10,627 bases of DNA from Holophagales bacterium UBA2201 (lineage in GTDB: Bacteria > Acidobacteriota > Thermoanaerobaculia > UBA2201). The number at the start of each line of letters is the position of its first letter. Position 1 is the stretch's first letter. Of the stretch, positions 4,179-10,627 are shown one piece after another. The stretch is taken from positions 23,231 to 33,857 of the forward strand of contig DCUZ01000099.1 in the NCBI GenBank assembly GCA_002327305.1. The letters run 5' to 3'. The notes below the pieces were generated by a model. That model saw nothing but the letters and a program-made list of their open reading frames with translations. It had not been told where the DNA came from and did not search any database. Both the position numbers and the translations under genes were made by a program.

Positions 4179-6500
4179 GTGTATAAGGGCGGCCCTCCGA
4201 CTCGGCTGGTCCTGCTGTTCGCGGTGTTTTTCACCAATCTGGTCTCCCTGGCCTGCCAGATCCTCTGGATCCGCAAGATCGGGTTCCTGTTCGGGACCAC
4301 GCACGGGGCGCTCAGCACGGTGCTTTCGATCTTCCTGCTGGGGTTGTCCCTGGGGGCGCTGGCGGGGGGCCGGATCATCGACCGCCATCCCCGGAAGATG
4401 CATTTCGTGGCCCTGCTGGAGATCGCGCTGGGGCTTTATGTCCTCCTGAGCCTGTGGGTCCTGGACCTGGGGCGCCGGGCTTTTCTCGCCCTCCCGGCCG
4501 CTCCGGACTCGCCCCTCCTTCATGCCCTTCTGCGGTACGGCGTGATCCTGGCCTGCCTGATCGTTCCCACCCTCTGCATCGGGGCGGTCTTCCCCGTCAT
4601 CACCCGGCTGGTGGCCTCGACGGCGGCGTCGTTGGGCCGGAGCGTTTCGATGGTGTACGCGCTGGACACCGTGGGGGCGGCGCTGGGCGCCCTGGTCTGC
4701 GGGTTCGTTCTCGTGCCGCATCTCGGCCTGAAGGCCTCCACCCTGCTGCTCGGGTCGCTGTGCGTGGTCCTGGGGCTGACGCTGGGGCGCATGAGGGACC
4801 CCGCGGAGGAGCCCGCCGCCCCGCTTCCCGCCGCCCCCCCCGGTGCCGTGCTCGACTCGGTCCGCCTTCGCTTCGTCTTCCTCGCCTTCTTCCTGTCCGG
4901 CGCGGGGGCCCTCCTTCTGGAGACGGGTTGGAACCGTTTCTACTACATCCTCAACGGTTCGAGCGTCTATTCGCTGAGCGTCGTCATGGCGGCCTTCCTC
5001 ATGGGGGTCGGCATGGGTTCCTGGTTGATCCGGCGGCGGGCCGACAGGCTGGCGGCTCCCCTGCTGACCCTGGCCTACCTGGAGTTCGCCATCGCCATCG
5101 GGGGGACCCTCATCTTCATGAGCGGCCCCCTCTTCGGGCGGCTGTATCACGCGCTGTTCCAGGCGACGCGCGACTATCTCCTCTTCCAGTCCCTCATCTT
5201 CCTGGTCGTCTTCTTCAGCGTCTTTCTGGCCACGCTGGCCATGGGGGCCAATTTCCCCCTGGTGGTGAAGGCGTGCAGTCCGGACCCGTCGCGCCGGGGG
5301 GAGCAGGCCGGGAAGGTGTTCTTCGTCAACACCCTCGGGGCGGTGGGGGGCGCCTTCGCCAGCGAATTCATCGTTTTGCCGGCGTGGGGGTTCGGCGGGC
5401 TCATCCTCCTCGTGGCCGGCCTCTACGCCGCCGCCGCGGCGATCTTCGTCCTCCTTGAATGGAAGAGAGCCGCCCGCCACCTCCCCGTCTTTCTGGTTCT
5501 GCTCGTCCTGACGGGGGGGCTGGCCGCGGAGGCGGCGCGGCGGGACCTCCCCTTCGACGCCGTGTACTACCACGGGATCCGGTTCAAGACCTGGCCGGAG
5601 TACCGGAAGTTGATGGCGGAAAGCCGCCTCCTGTACCGCAAGGACGGGTTCTACGGCCAGGTCTCCGTGATCGAGCTGAAGGGGGGGCTGTTCCTGAAGA
5701 ACAACGGCAAGACCGACTCCAGCAATTTCAGTTTCAACGTCCCCTCGCAGATGCTCCTTTCCCACCTGCCGCTGGCCTGGAACCCCCGCCCCCGGTCCGT
5801 CGCCATCATCGGGTTGGGCGGGGGGTTCTCCCTCGCGGCCGCCGTCCACCACGAGGACGTGGGCCGCATCGCGATGGTGGAACTGGACCCGCTGGTCATC
5901 CACGCCGCGCGCACCTATTTCGCGCCGTTTTTGGACGGTGCCCTGGAGTCGCCCCGCGTCGAGATGATCGTGGACGACGGCAGGAATTTCCTCGAGCGCA
6001 CTTCCGAGCGGTTCGACGCCGTCATCTCCCAGCCGCCCAACATCTGGGTCTCGGGCGTGTCGGGGCTCTTCACGCAGGAATTCTACCTCGCCGTGCGGGA
6101 GCGGCTGAACGCGGGGGGGATCCTCTGCCAGTGGATCCCGCTGCGTGAGATGGGGGAGGCGGACATGAAGGTCGCCCTGGCCACCGTCCGGTCCGTATTT
6201 CCCCGCGTGGGGGTTTGGGACATCGGCACCGACGCCTTCATCCTCGCCTCCGAGACCCTGCCGGTGCTGGACGATGCCAAGCTGGCGCGGATGTACGCCT
6301 GGGAAGGGATCCAAAAGGACCTGGCGGCCCTGCGATGGGACCCGGCCGGGATGACCGGCTATCTTGCGGCCCCCCGGGTGGGTTTCGCGGACATGGACCG
6401 GTACCTGGAGGGGGTGCGGACCCTCAACCGGGATGACCGGCCGGTCCTGGAGTTCCGCACGGCGCGCAACCTCTACCTCCGGACCAAGGGCCTGCCGTAG
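4179..6500 (+). CDS. Fused MFS-like membrane protein / spermidine-synthase-like protein
   Basis: An integral inner-membrane protein with a C-terminal SAM-binding, spermidine-synthase-fold domain; 773 residues from the GTG at 4179. I chose GTG because CGGAGG lies six bases upstream; the ATG at 4164 has only a weak RBS and would add five residues. The membrane half is an internal duplication: residues 23-69 (ACQILWIRKIG...LAGGRIIDR) resemble 244-290 (LLLETGWNRFY...RRRADR), and YALDTVGAALGAL resembles FFVNTLGAVGGAF. A Pro/Ala-rich linker (about 206-228) joins the halves. The soluble domain starts near 485 with DGFYGQVSVIE, then GLGGG (545-549) for SAM, ELDP (568-571), DDG (599-601) and SQPPNIWVSGVSGLFTQEFY (617-636). 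The Asp that normally begins the DPPN-type segment is Gln618, so true polyamine synthesis is doubtful. The family is common but its function is mostly uncharacterised. Confidence 0.88.
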   Translation: MYKGGPPTRLVLLFAVFFTNLVSLACQILWIRKIGFLFGTTHGALSTVLSIFLLGLSLGALAGGRIIDRHPRKMHFVALLEIALGLYVLLSLWVLDLGRRAFLALPAAPDSPLLHALLRYGVILACLIVPTLCIGAVFPVITRLVASTAASLGRSVSMVYALDTVGAALGALVCGFVLVPHLGLKASTLLLGSLCVVLGLTLGRMRDPAEEPAAPLPAAPPGAVLDSVRLRFVFLAFFLSGAGALLLETGWNRFYYILNGSSVYSLSVVMAAFLMGVGMGSWLIRRRADRLAAPLLTLAYLEFAIAIGGTLIFMSGPLFGRLYHALFQATRDYLLFQSLIFLVVFFSVFLATLAMGANFPLVVKACSPDPSRRGEQAGKVFFVNTLGAVGGAFASEFIVLPAWGFGGLILLVAGLYAAAAAIFVLLEWKRAARHLPVFLVLLVLTGGLAAEAARRDLPFDAVYYHGIRFKTWPEYRKLMAESRLLYRKDGFYGQVSVIELKGGLFLKNNGKTDSSNFSFNVPSQMLLSHLPLAWNPRPRSVAIIGLGGGFSLAAAVHHEDVGRIAMVELDPLVIHAARTYFAPFLDGALESPRVEMIVDDGRNFLERTSERFDAVISQPPNIWVSGVSGLFTQEFYLAVRERLNAGGILCQWIPLREMGEADMKVALATVRSVFPRVGVWDIGTDAFILASETLPVLDDAKLARMYAWEGIQKDLAALRWDPAGMTGYLAAPRVGFADMDRYLEGVRTLNRDDRPVLEFRTARNLYLRTKGLP

Positions 6501-6584
6501 GGGAAGATCCATCCCGGGCAGCCGCGGCCGGTCGGCGCGGCGCGAAAAAGCGGGAAACAAGGCCTGATGCGCCCCTTCCCGGTT

Positions 6585-6614
6585 TTGACTTTGCGGGCGC
6601 CCCGGTGTTATCCT
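6585..6614 (+). promoter_or_regulatory. Promoter of the Na/Pi transporter-cyclase operon (predicted leaderless)
   Basis: TTGACT at 6585-6590, an 18-bp spacer ending in the extended TGT, and TATCCT at 6609-6614. The expected start, 7-8 bases downstream, coincides with the ATG at 6622. No Shine-Dalgarno sequence precedes that ATG. The layout closely matches the one before the SPFH gene, including the flanking GGTTTTGACTT and GACCCC. Confidence 0.6.
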
Positions 6615-6621
6615 CGACCCC

Positions 6622-7608
6622 ATGACCACCTTCCAGACCTTCATCGCGGCCTTCGCGGCGGTGGTCCTTTTCCTTTACGGACTCCAGGGCTTCAGCCGGG
6701 AATTGCAGGCGGTGGGCGGGACCGTCCTGCGGTCCTGGCTGGGACGGGTGACGGCCAGCCGGTGGCGGGGGTTCGCCATCGGGGCGGCGGCGACGGCGGT
6801 GGTCCAGTCGAGCGGCGCCGTTTCCTCGCTGGCGGCCGCCCTGGTGGACGCCTCGGTGATCACCTTCGGCGGCAGTCTGGGCATTCTGCTGGGGGCCAAC
6901 GTGGGGACCACCGCCACGGCCTGGCTGGTCTCCTTCAAACTCACGGGGATCGGGTCGCTCTTCATCGTTTTGGGGGCGCTCCTGTCGGCCCTTCCCCTGC
7001 ACATTCGGGTGATGGGGAAGGCCGTCTTTTATTTCGGCCTCATCTTCTTCGCCCTCGATCTCATTGCGTCGGGACTCAAGCCGCTGCAGAGCGAAGCGTT
7101 CTTCGTGGAGGGGCTGGCCGCCGCCGTGGTGCCCTGGAAGGGGGTCCTGGCCGGGCTGGTCTTCACCACCCTCGTCCAGTCGAGCAGCGTCACCACCGGC
7201 CTGGCCATCCTTCTCGTCCAGCAGGGGATGCTGCCCGTCGAAGGGGCCATCCCCGTGGTTATCGGCGCCAACATGGGGTCCACCACCACCGCGCTCCTGG
7301 CGGGGCTGGGGATGAGCCGCTCGGCGCGCGCCACGGCCCTGGCCAACCTGCTGTTCAACGTGGCGGGCGTGGCCCTGTTCTTCCCCTTCATCCGGGGATA
7401 CGCCGCCGCCCTGATCCTGATCTTCGGGACCCCCGACCTGGTGGTGGCGTGGGCGCACCTCATCTTCAATCTCGCCGTCGCGGCGCTCTTCCTGGCGTTC
7501 CTCCCCCTCCTCGAGCCCTTTCTGCGGCGGTGGCTGGGGGCGGACCGGGCGGTCCCCGCCGCCGATCCCGCACCCGGACCCGACCCGCCCGGCCCCGCCG
7601 TTTTGTGA
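6622..7608 (+). CDS. Na+/phosphate cotransporter family protein (NptA/YjbB-like)
   Basis: Inner-membrane sodium-dependent phosphate transporter of the Na/Pi (SLC34-like) family, 328 residues. It shows the two inverted family repeats, each with a QSS signature: VVQSSGAVSS (residues 61-70) followed by GANVGTTATA (91-100), and LVQSSSVTTG (185-194) followed by GANMGSTTTA (215-224). These form the substrate/Na+ site in the SLC34 family. Around eight hydrophobic segments are visible. The C-terminus ends in a short Pro/Ala tail after residue 300 and lacks the PhoU-like domain found in longer YjbB-type members. The ATG at 6622 is supported by the first helix starting at residue 6, although there is no RBS. 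Its TGA overlaps the GTG of the next gene, implying coupled translation with an adenylate cyclase. Direction of phosphate movement (uptake or export) cannot be read from sequence. Confidence 0.92.
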   Translation: MTTFQTFIAAFAAVVLFLYGLQGFSRELQAVGGTVLRSWLGRVTASRWRGFAIGAAATAVVQSSGAVSSLAAALVDASVITFGGSLGILLGANVGTTATAWLVSFKLTGIGSLFIVLGALLSALPLHIRVMGKAVFYFGLIFFALDLIASGLKPLQSEAFFVEGLAAAVVPWKGVLAGLVFTTLVQSSSVTTGLAILLVQQGMLPVEGAIPVVIGANMGSTTTALLAGLGMSRSARATALANLLFNVAGVALFFPFIRGYAAALILIFGTPDLVVAWAHLIFNLAVAALFLAFLPLLEPFLRRWLGADRAVPAADPAPGPDPPGPAVL

Positions 7609-8936
7609 CCTGGCCCACCGACGCTCTCTTCGACGCGGTTCTGGCGGGTTTCTACCTTTTCGTCGGAGTCTATCACGCCCTGCTCTACCTCCGGGGCCGG
7701 AGCCTGAAGGCCTATTTCTGGCTGGCGCTCCTGTGCCTCGGCGCCCTGACGGTGAACCTGACCGCCTTGATGCGCCATGTCCCCGCCGCGCTGGCCTGGA
7801 CCCCCCTCTTCGGCGTCATCAACCACTGGGGGGTGGCCGCCGCCACCGTCTTTCTCTACGAGTTCGCGGCGGCCCTGTGCGAGCGGCGCCCGGGGCGGGG
7901 GGGGCGCATTCTGGAGGGCGGGATCGTGCTGTTGGGGTTGCTCAGCGCGCCGGAGCGGACCGGGTGGTTCCGGCTTTTTCTGGTCGTGGTGCTGGGGAGC
8001 ATCGCGGTCACCGCGTGGACCATCCTGCGCGCGGCCAGGGCCGGCCATCCGGAGGCCCGGACCGTGGCGTGGGGCATCAGCGCCATCGGGGCGGCCCTCA
8101 TGATCGACGTGCTCATGACCATGAACATCCTCCCCAAGGTACAGGGGCTTCCGTTCATCGGCTTCACCCTCCTCTTCCTCTCCATGGCGGTTTCGCTCTC
8201 CAACCGGTTCGAACGGGCCCACCGTGAACTGGACGCCCTGAGGGTGGACCTGGAACGGCGGGTGGAGGAGCGGACGCGGGCACTGAACGGGGCCAACCGC
8301 CGCCTGCGCAGGTACTTCCCCGCCCGCGTGGTCGAGCGGATCCTGAGTTCCGGGGAGGACCTCCGCCCCCGCACCGAGCGCCGAGAAATGACCGTCCTCT
8401 TCGCCGACCTGGTGGACTTCACCGCCTTTTCCGACGGGGCCGACCCCCGGACGGTCAGCGCCCTCCTTAACGAATACATCACCGCCATGCTGGAGGAGAT
8501 CGAGGCCCGGCGGGGGACCCTGGACAAGGTGATGGGGGACGGGCTGATGGCCTTCTGGGGGGCCCCGGCCCCCATGCCGCCCGAGGAGCAGGCGCGGTTG
8601 GCGGTGGAGACGGGGGCGGCCATGCAGAGGCGCCTGGCGTCCCTGGGGGAGGGGTGGACGGCGCGCGGCCTGCCGCGGTTCCAAGCCCGCGTCGGGGTCC
8701 ATCAGGGGTGGGCGGCGGTGGGGGACATCGGGACGGCGGACCTCTGGTCGTTCACGGCCATCGGACAGGGGGTCAACATCGCCGCGCGCCTGGAGCGGTT
8801 GTGTCCGCCGGGGAAGGTCCTGATCAGCGACGCCGTCCGGGTCCGTCTCGGCGGGGACGGGTTCGCGGGGCGGCCGCTGGGGCTGCGGCTGAAGGGGGTG
8901 CAGGAAGAGATGAAGGCCTGGGTCCTCGATCCCTGA
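7605..8936 (+). CDS. Membrane-bound class III adenylate/guanylate cyclase with 7TM-type sensor region
   Basis: Probable cAMP-forming signalling enzyme, 443 residues. The start is the GTG at 7605, overlapping the transporter stop in a GTGA; frame upstream of it is only a shadow of the transporter. Residues 8-198 hold about six or seven hydrophobic helices resembling a 7TMR-DISM-like sensor. A charged coiled coil (about 200-237, RELDALRVDLERRVEERT) links to RRYFPARVVERIL and the catalytic domain from about 260. The metal-binding aspartates are Asp268 and Asp312 (FADLVDF, KVMGDG). Lys308 and Thr384 are the purine-selecting pair, a Lys-Thr combination typical of bacterial ATP-using cyclases. Asn391 and Arg395 in GVNIAARLE are the transition-state residues, so all catalytic positions are filled. 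Adenylate rather than guanylate cyclase is inferred from Lys/Thr. Co-translation with the phosphate transporter suggests a shared signal. Confidence 0.9.
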   Translation: MTWPTDALFDAVLAGFYLFVGVYHALLYLRGRSLKAYFWLALLCLGALTVNLTALMRHVPAALAWTPLFGVINHWGVAAATVFLYEFAAALCERRPGRGGRILEGGIVLLGLLSAPERTGWFRLFLVVVLGSIAVTAWTILRAARAGHPEARTVAWGISAIGAALMIDVLMTMNILPKVQGLPFIGFTLLFLSMAVSLSNRFERAHRELDALRVDLERRVEERTRALNGANRRLRRYFPARVVERILSSGEDLRPRTERREMTVLFADLVDFTAFSDGADPRTVSALLNEYITAMLEEIEARRGTLDKVMGDGLMAFWGAPAPMPPEEQARLAVETGAAMQRRLASLGEGWTARGLPRFQARVGVHQGWAAVGDIGTADLWSFTAIGQGVNIAARLERLCPPGKVLISDAVRVRLGGDGFAGRPLGLRLKGVQEEMKAWVLDP

Positions 8937-8951
8937 AGGTTGGGATCGGGA

Positions 8952-8974
8952 CCATGGGCCCGGGGGCCTATTGG
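8952..8974. terminator. Hairpin between convergent genes, possible bidirectional terminator
   Basis: GGCC-type arms (GGGCC at 8956-8960 pairing with the GGCC part of GGGGCCTA at 8963-8969) plus flanking CCA/TGG give a compact stem over the hemerythrin stop codon, in the 31-base gap after the cyclase. There is no clear U-tract on either strand, so termination is uncertain. Confidence 0.3.
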
Positions 8975-9387
8975 AGGGTGTTGTTCCTGGAATGAAGGAA
9001 CTGCCACACCTCCCGGTCGGCCTTGCCGATGTGGTTGGTCAGCCAGGTGATGAGGAACCGGTTGATCTGGTCGGCCAGGAAGGTGGAGGCCCCGTCGGTC
9101 TCGAAATCAACGTCCAGGGACTTCAGGACGGTGCGGAACTCTTCGTGCAGCGCCCGGTGCTCGTCCAGCCGGGGGTATTCCTGCGCGAGCATCAACCCCT
9201 CCTCGGCCGAGAAGTGGAAATGGGTGTAGTCGGTCAGGAAGGAGAGGGTCGTGGCCACCGCCTTGGGGCCCTGGTTCTCCTCGACGGCCCTGGCCAGGTC
9301 GTCGAGGCGCCGGATGAGCTGTTTATGCTGGTCGTCGATGAGCCCAACGCCCACCGAGAGGGAATCGTCCCATTGGATTCGTGCCAT
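8968..9387 (-). CDS. Bacteriohemerythrin
   Basis: Small cytoplasmic O2-binding non-haem di-iron protein, 139 residues from the ATG at 9387. That start has AAGGAG six bases upstream and matches the usual MARIQWDDSLSVGV opening; a longer frame from 9417 would add ten residues without RBS support. All seven iron ligands of the single-domain family are present in order: His21 (DDQHK), His58 and Glu62 (HFSAEE), His77 and His81 (HRALH), His119 and Asp124 (HIGKAD), with bridging carboxylates Glu62 and Asp124. No other domain is attached. Known members carry or sense O2, feed oxidases or protect from oxygen. It is transcribed toward the cyclase and away from the heptamer repeat and its own promoter. 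The assignment is secure; the physiological role is inferred and suggests a microaerobic or oxygen-exposed anaerobic lifestyle. Confidence 0.95.
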   Translation of the reverse strand: MARIQWDDSLSVGVGLIDDQHKQLIRRLDDLARAVEENQGPKAVATTLSFLTDYTHFHFSAEEGLMLAQEYPRLDEHRALHEEFRTVLKSLDVDFETDGASTFLADQINRFLITWLTNHIGKADREVWQFLHSRNNTLQ

Positions 9388-9420
9388 GCGTCGCTCCTTG
9401 CGTGAGAGTCGTTCCAACGG

Positions 9421-9450
9421 AGGATATCACAGGCGGCCGGTGGCAGGCAA
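9421..9450 (-). promoter_or_regulatory. Promoter of the hemerythrin gene
   Basis: On the minus strand TTGCCT (9450-9445), an 18-bp spacer ending in the extended TGA, and TATCCT (9426-9421). The predicted start is near 9414, giving a leader of about 27 bases that contains the AAGGAG RBS. Confidence 0.55.
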
Positions 9451-9461
9451 CCGATGAAAGG
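9434..9461 (+). repeat. 28-bp imperfect direct repeat, copy A
   Basis: Begins CGGCCG and ends GATGAAAGG. It matches the copy at 9555-9582 at 21 of 28 positions by eye. A purine-rich tract follows each copy, suggesting a duplicated module. Copy A overlaps the -35 region of the hemerythrin promoter. Confidence 0.5.
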
Positions 9462-9465
9462 CGCC

Positions 9466-9521
9466 AGGAGGAAGGAGGAAGGAGGAAGGCGGAAGGAGGA
9501 AGGAGAAAGGAGAAAGGAGGA
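9466..9521 (+). repeat. Polypurine tandem array of a 7-bp unit (AGGAGGA)
   Basis: Eight consecutive heptamers, mostly AGGAGGA with variants AGGCGGA and AGGAGAA. Apart from one C, the plus strand is all purine, continuing as AGAGAAG. Such mirror-type purine tracts can form triplex DNA and vary in copy number. It lies about 16 bp upstream of the hemerythrin -35 box. Confidence 0.85.
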
Positions 9522-9554
9522 AGAGAAGCAACCAAGGAAGGGGCGACTGGCCGT

Positions 9555-9582
9555 CGGCCGTTGTCAGTCGGAAGATGAAAGG
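9555..9582 (+). repeat. 28-bp imperfect direct repeat, copy B
   Basis: Second copy of the module at 9434-9461, followed by a less regular purine-rich run to about 9612. Confidence 0.5.
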
Positions 9583-9608
9583 ATGAAGGTGGAAGGCGGA
9601 AGAAAAGA

Positions 9609-9627
9609 AGAAGCCCTTTTTCGGGTT
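9609..9627 (-). terminator. Possible terminator of the SPFH gene
   Basis: On the minus strand GAACCC, loop GAAAAA, then GGGCTTC form a short stem (one bulged C), followed by a pyrimidine run rich in T (TTCTTTTCTTCC). It begins 19 bases after the stop at 9647. The stem is short, so confidence is modest. Confidence 0.35.
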
Positions 9628-9646
9628 CCCGCCTTCCCTCCAGCGG

Positions 9647-10504
9647 CTATTTTTTGATCGGGGTTACGCCCGCCATGTCGCCGATGACGTTCACCAGTTC
9701 GGCTCCGGCGGGGACAACGATCTTGGCGTTGGTCTTGAGGGCGTTCTCCATGGTCTCGAGGCGCTTGAGGAGCTGGGCGTTGCCGATGAAGTACTTCTCG
9801 GCGGCCTCGTTGACGAGGCGGATGGCCTCGGCCTCCCCCTCGGCCTGGAGGATGCGGGCCTGGCGGATCCCCTCCGCCTCCTTGATGGCGGCCCGCTTCT
9901 TCCCGTCGGCGGCGGTCTCGGCGGCGGTGGCGAAGTCCACGGCGGAGATCTTCTCGTTCTCGGCCTTGACGATCTTGTTCATCGTTTCCTGGACGTCCCG
10001 CGGCGGGTCGATCTGCTTCAGTTCGGCCCGGACGATGTCGATCCCCCACGAGTGGGTCTCCTTGGTGAGGATCTTGAGGAGTTCGTCGTTGATGCGCCCG
10101 CGCTCGCTGTTGGCCGACTTCAGCGTCAGGGTCCCGATGATGTTGCGGAGCGTCGTGCGGGCCAGATTGACGATCTGGTAGGTGACGAGGTTCACATTGT
10201 ACTGGGAGTTCTTGACGCTCTCCTCGTCGGGCTTGATGCGGAAGTAGATCTGGGCGTCCACGGCCGCGTTGAGATTGTCGTTGGTGATGATCTCCTGCGG
10301 TTGGGCGTCCACCATCTGCTCGGTGACGTTCACCTGGTACAACTGGTCGATGACGGGGATGATCCAGTTGAAGCCGGGGTTGGCGAACTTGCGGTATCGG
10401 CCCAGGCGCTCGATGAGGCCGCGGCGGGTGGGGCGGACGATGCGGATGCCGCAGAGGAAAAAGAACAGGACGATGCCGAGGACGGCGTAATGGACGGGGG
10501 TCAT
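9647..10504 (-). CDS. SPFH/Band 7 (stomatin/prohibitin-like) membrane protein
   Basis: A membrane-anchored scaffold protein of the SPFH superfamily (bacterial stomatin/QmcA-like), 285 residues from the ATG at 10504. That start has GGAGG four to five bases upstream; a longer frame from 10543 lacks an RBS. Residues 4-21 form one N-terminal transmembrane helix. The SPFH domain follows: IRIVRPTRRGLIERLGRYRK (20-39), PGFNWIIPVIDQLYQVNV (43-60), the core VDAQIYFRI and the typical LARTTLRNIIG (114-124). The characteristic DIVRAELKQIDPPRDVQETM lies at 156-175. A long charged Ala/Glu-rich coiled coil runs to about 237, then a hydrophobic C-terminus. Family proteins build ring-like oligomers in functional membrane microdomains. 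The usual partner NfeD is not in the window, so this is a stand-alone type. The role is inferred. Confidence 0.93.
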   Translation of the reverse strand: MTPVHYAVLGIVLFFFLCGIRIVRPTRRGLIERLGRYRKFANPGFNWIIPVIDQLYQVNVTEQMVDAQPQEIITNDNLNAAVDAQIYFRIKPDEESVKNSQYNVNLVTYQIVNLARTTLRNIIGTLTLKSANSERGRINDELLKILTKETHSWGIDIVRAELKQIDPPRDVQETMNKIVKAENEKISAVDFATAAETAADGKKRAAIKEAEGIRQARILQAEGEAEAIRLVNEAAEKYFIGNAQLLKRLETMENALKTNAKIVVPAGAELVNVIGDMAGVTPIKK

Positions 10505-10533
10505 GGTCCCTCCTTGTCGGGTTGTCGGGGTCA

Positions 10534-10563
10534 AGCGTAGCACCGTTGGGGCGGGGAAGTCAA
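10534..10563 (-). promoter_or_regulatory. Promoter of the SPFH gene
   Basis: On the minus strand TTGACT (10563-10558), an 18-bp spacer ending in TGC, and TACGCT (10539-10534). The leader is about 23 bases, with RBS AAGGAGG before the ATG at 10504. Confidence 0.55.
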
Positions 10564-10604
10564 AACCGCAGGTCGGGGGACCGGGGCTGCATCCTGCAAT
10601 GCGG

Positions 10605-10624
10605 GGCCGACTCTCCAGTCGGCC
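10605..10624. terminator. Perfect 8-bp hairpin at the right edge (terminator or dispersed palindrome)
   Basis: GGCCGACT at 10605-10612 is exactly inverted as AGTCGGCC at 10617-10624 around the loop CTCC. It lies upstream of the SPFH promoter, so it could end a neighbouring gene outside the window. No T-tract is visible before the window ends. Confidence 0.4.
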
Positions 10625-10627
10625 GAA

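Noticed and set aside
4104..6644. An 846-codon minus-strand frame opposite the membrane protein
   Set aside because: Composition rich in Gly/Arg/Pro/Gln/Asp, no domains, and the plus strand encodes a clear family; typical antisense shadow in GC-rich DNA.
6567..7604. An N-terminal extension of the cyclase frame upstream of the GTG at 7605
   Set aside because: This part is out-of-frame sequence of the phosphate transporter, with no homology or hydrophobic pattern of its own; the GTGA overlap gives the natural start.
7029..8702. A 557-codon minus-strand frame opposite the transporter and cyclase
   Set aside because: Arg/Pro/Gly-rich low-complexity translation with no motif; both plus-strand genes are well supported.

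Overview
The window is a GC-rich bacterial chromosome segment. It holds eight intact or nearly intact protein genes, one permease remnant, and several short repeats and mobile pieces. Housekeeping genes (the end of a primary sigma factor, an ITPase), a hemerythrin, a stomatin-like protein and a fused MFS/spermidine-synthase-like protein point to a free-living or environmental bacterium. The sigma factor and overall style would fit an Acidobacteriota- or Desulfobacterota-like lineage, but the sequence alone does not settle this.

Left part (1-2630). The 3' end of rpoD is followed at once by an array of 8-bp repeats. A shorter, decayed and inverted array lies about 90 bp further on. Next come the Ham1/RdgB-type nucleotide diphosphatase and a compact RAYT (REP-associated tyrosine transposase) element. 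The element is bounded by a perfect 19-bp inverted repeat at 1377-1395 and 2098-2116. Directly beside it lies an internal fragment of an ABC-2 permease on the minus strand, cut off at both ends.

Middle (2440-4160). This is an AT-rich island with a HEAT-like lipoprotein gene that has its own promoter and RBS. It ends in a third, solitary copy of the RAYT terminal repeat. In all three places the repeat supplies the stop codon of the gene reading into it. A 350-bp stretch follows with an unusually complete Shine-Dalgarno sequence, a doubtful small ORF, a 10-bp inverted repeat and a good promoter for the next gene.

Right part (4164-10627). A large membrane protein fused to a spermidine-synthase-like domain comes first. 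Then a probable two-gene operon encodes a Na+/phosphate cotransporter and a membrane-bound class III adenylate cyclase, whose GTG start overlaps the transporter stop by 4 bases. Convergent to it are a hemerythrin and an SPFH/stomatin gene on the minus strand, separated by a 7-bp polypurine repeat array. Six genes have promoter-like sequences with a TTGnnn box and a 17-18 bp spacer, four of them with the TGn extended -10. Two of these put the predicted transcription start at the ATG itself, which suggests leaderless mRNAs.

I see no CRISPR, tRNA, rRNA, phage module or recognised defence system. The most distinctive material is the RAYT/REP system with its stop-codon-supplying repeats, and the phosphate transporter-cyclase pair.
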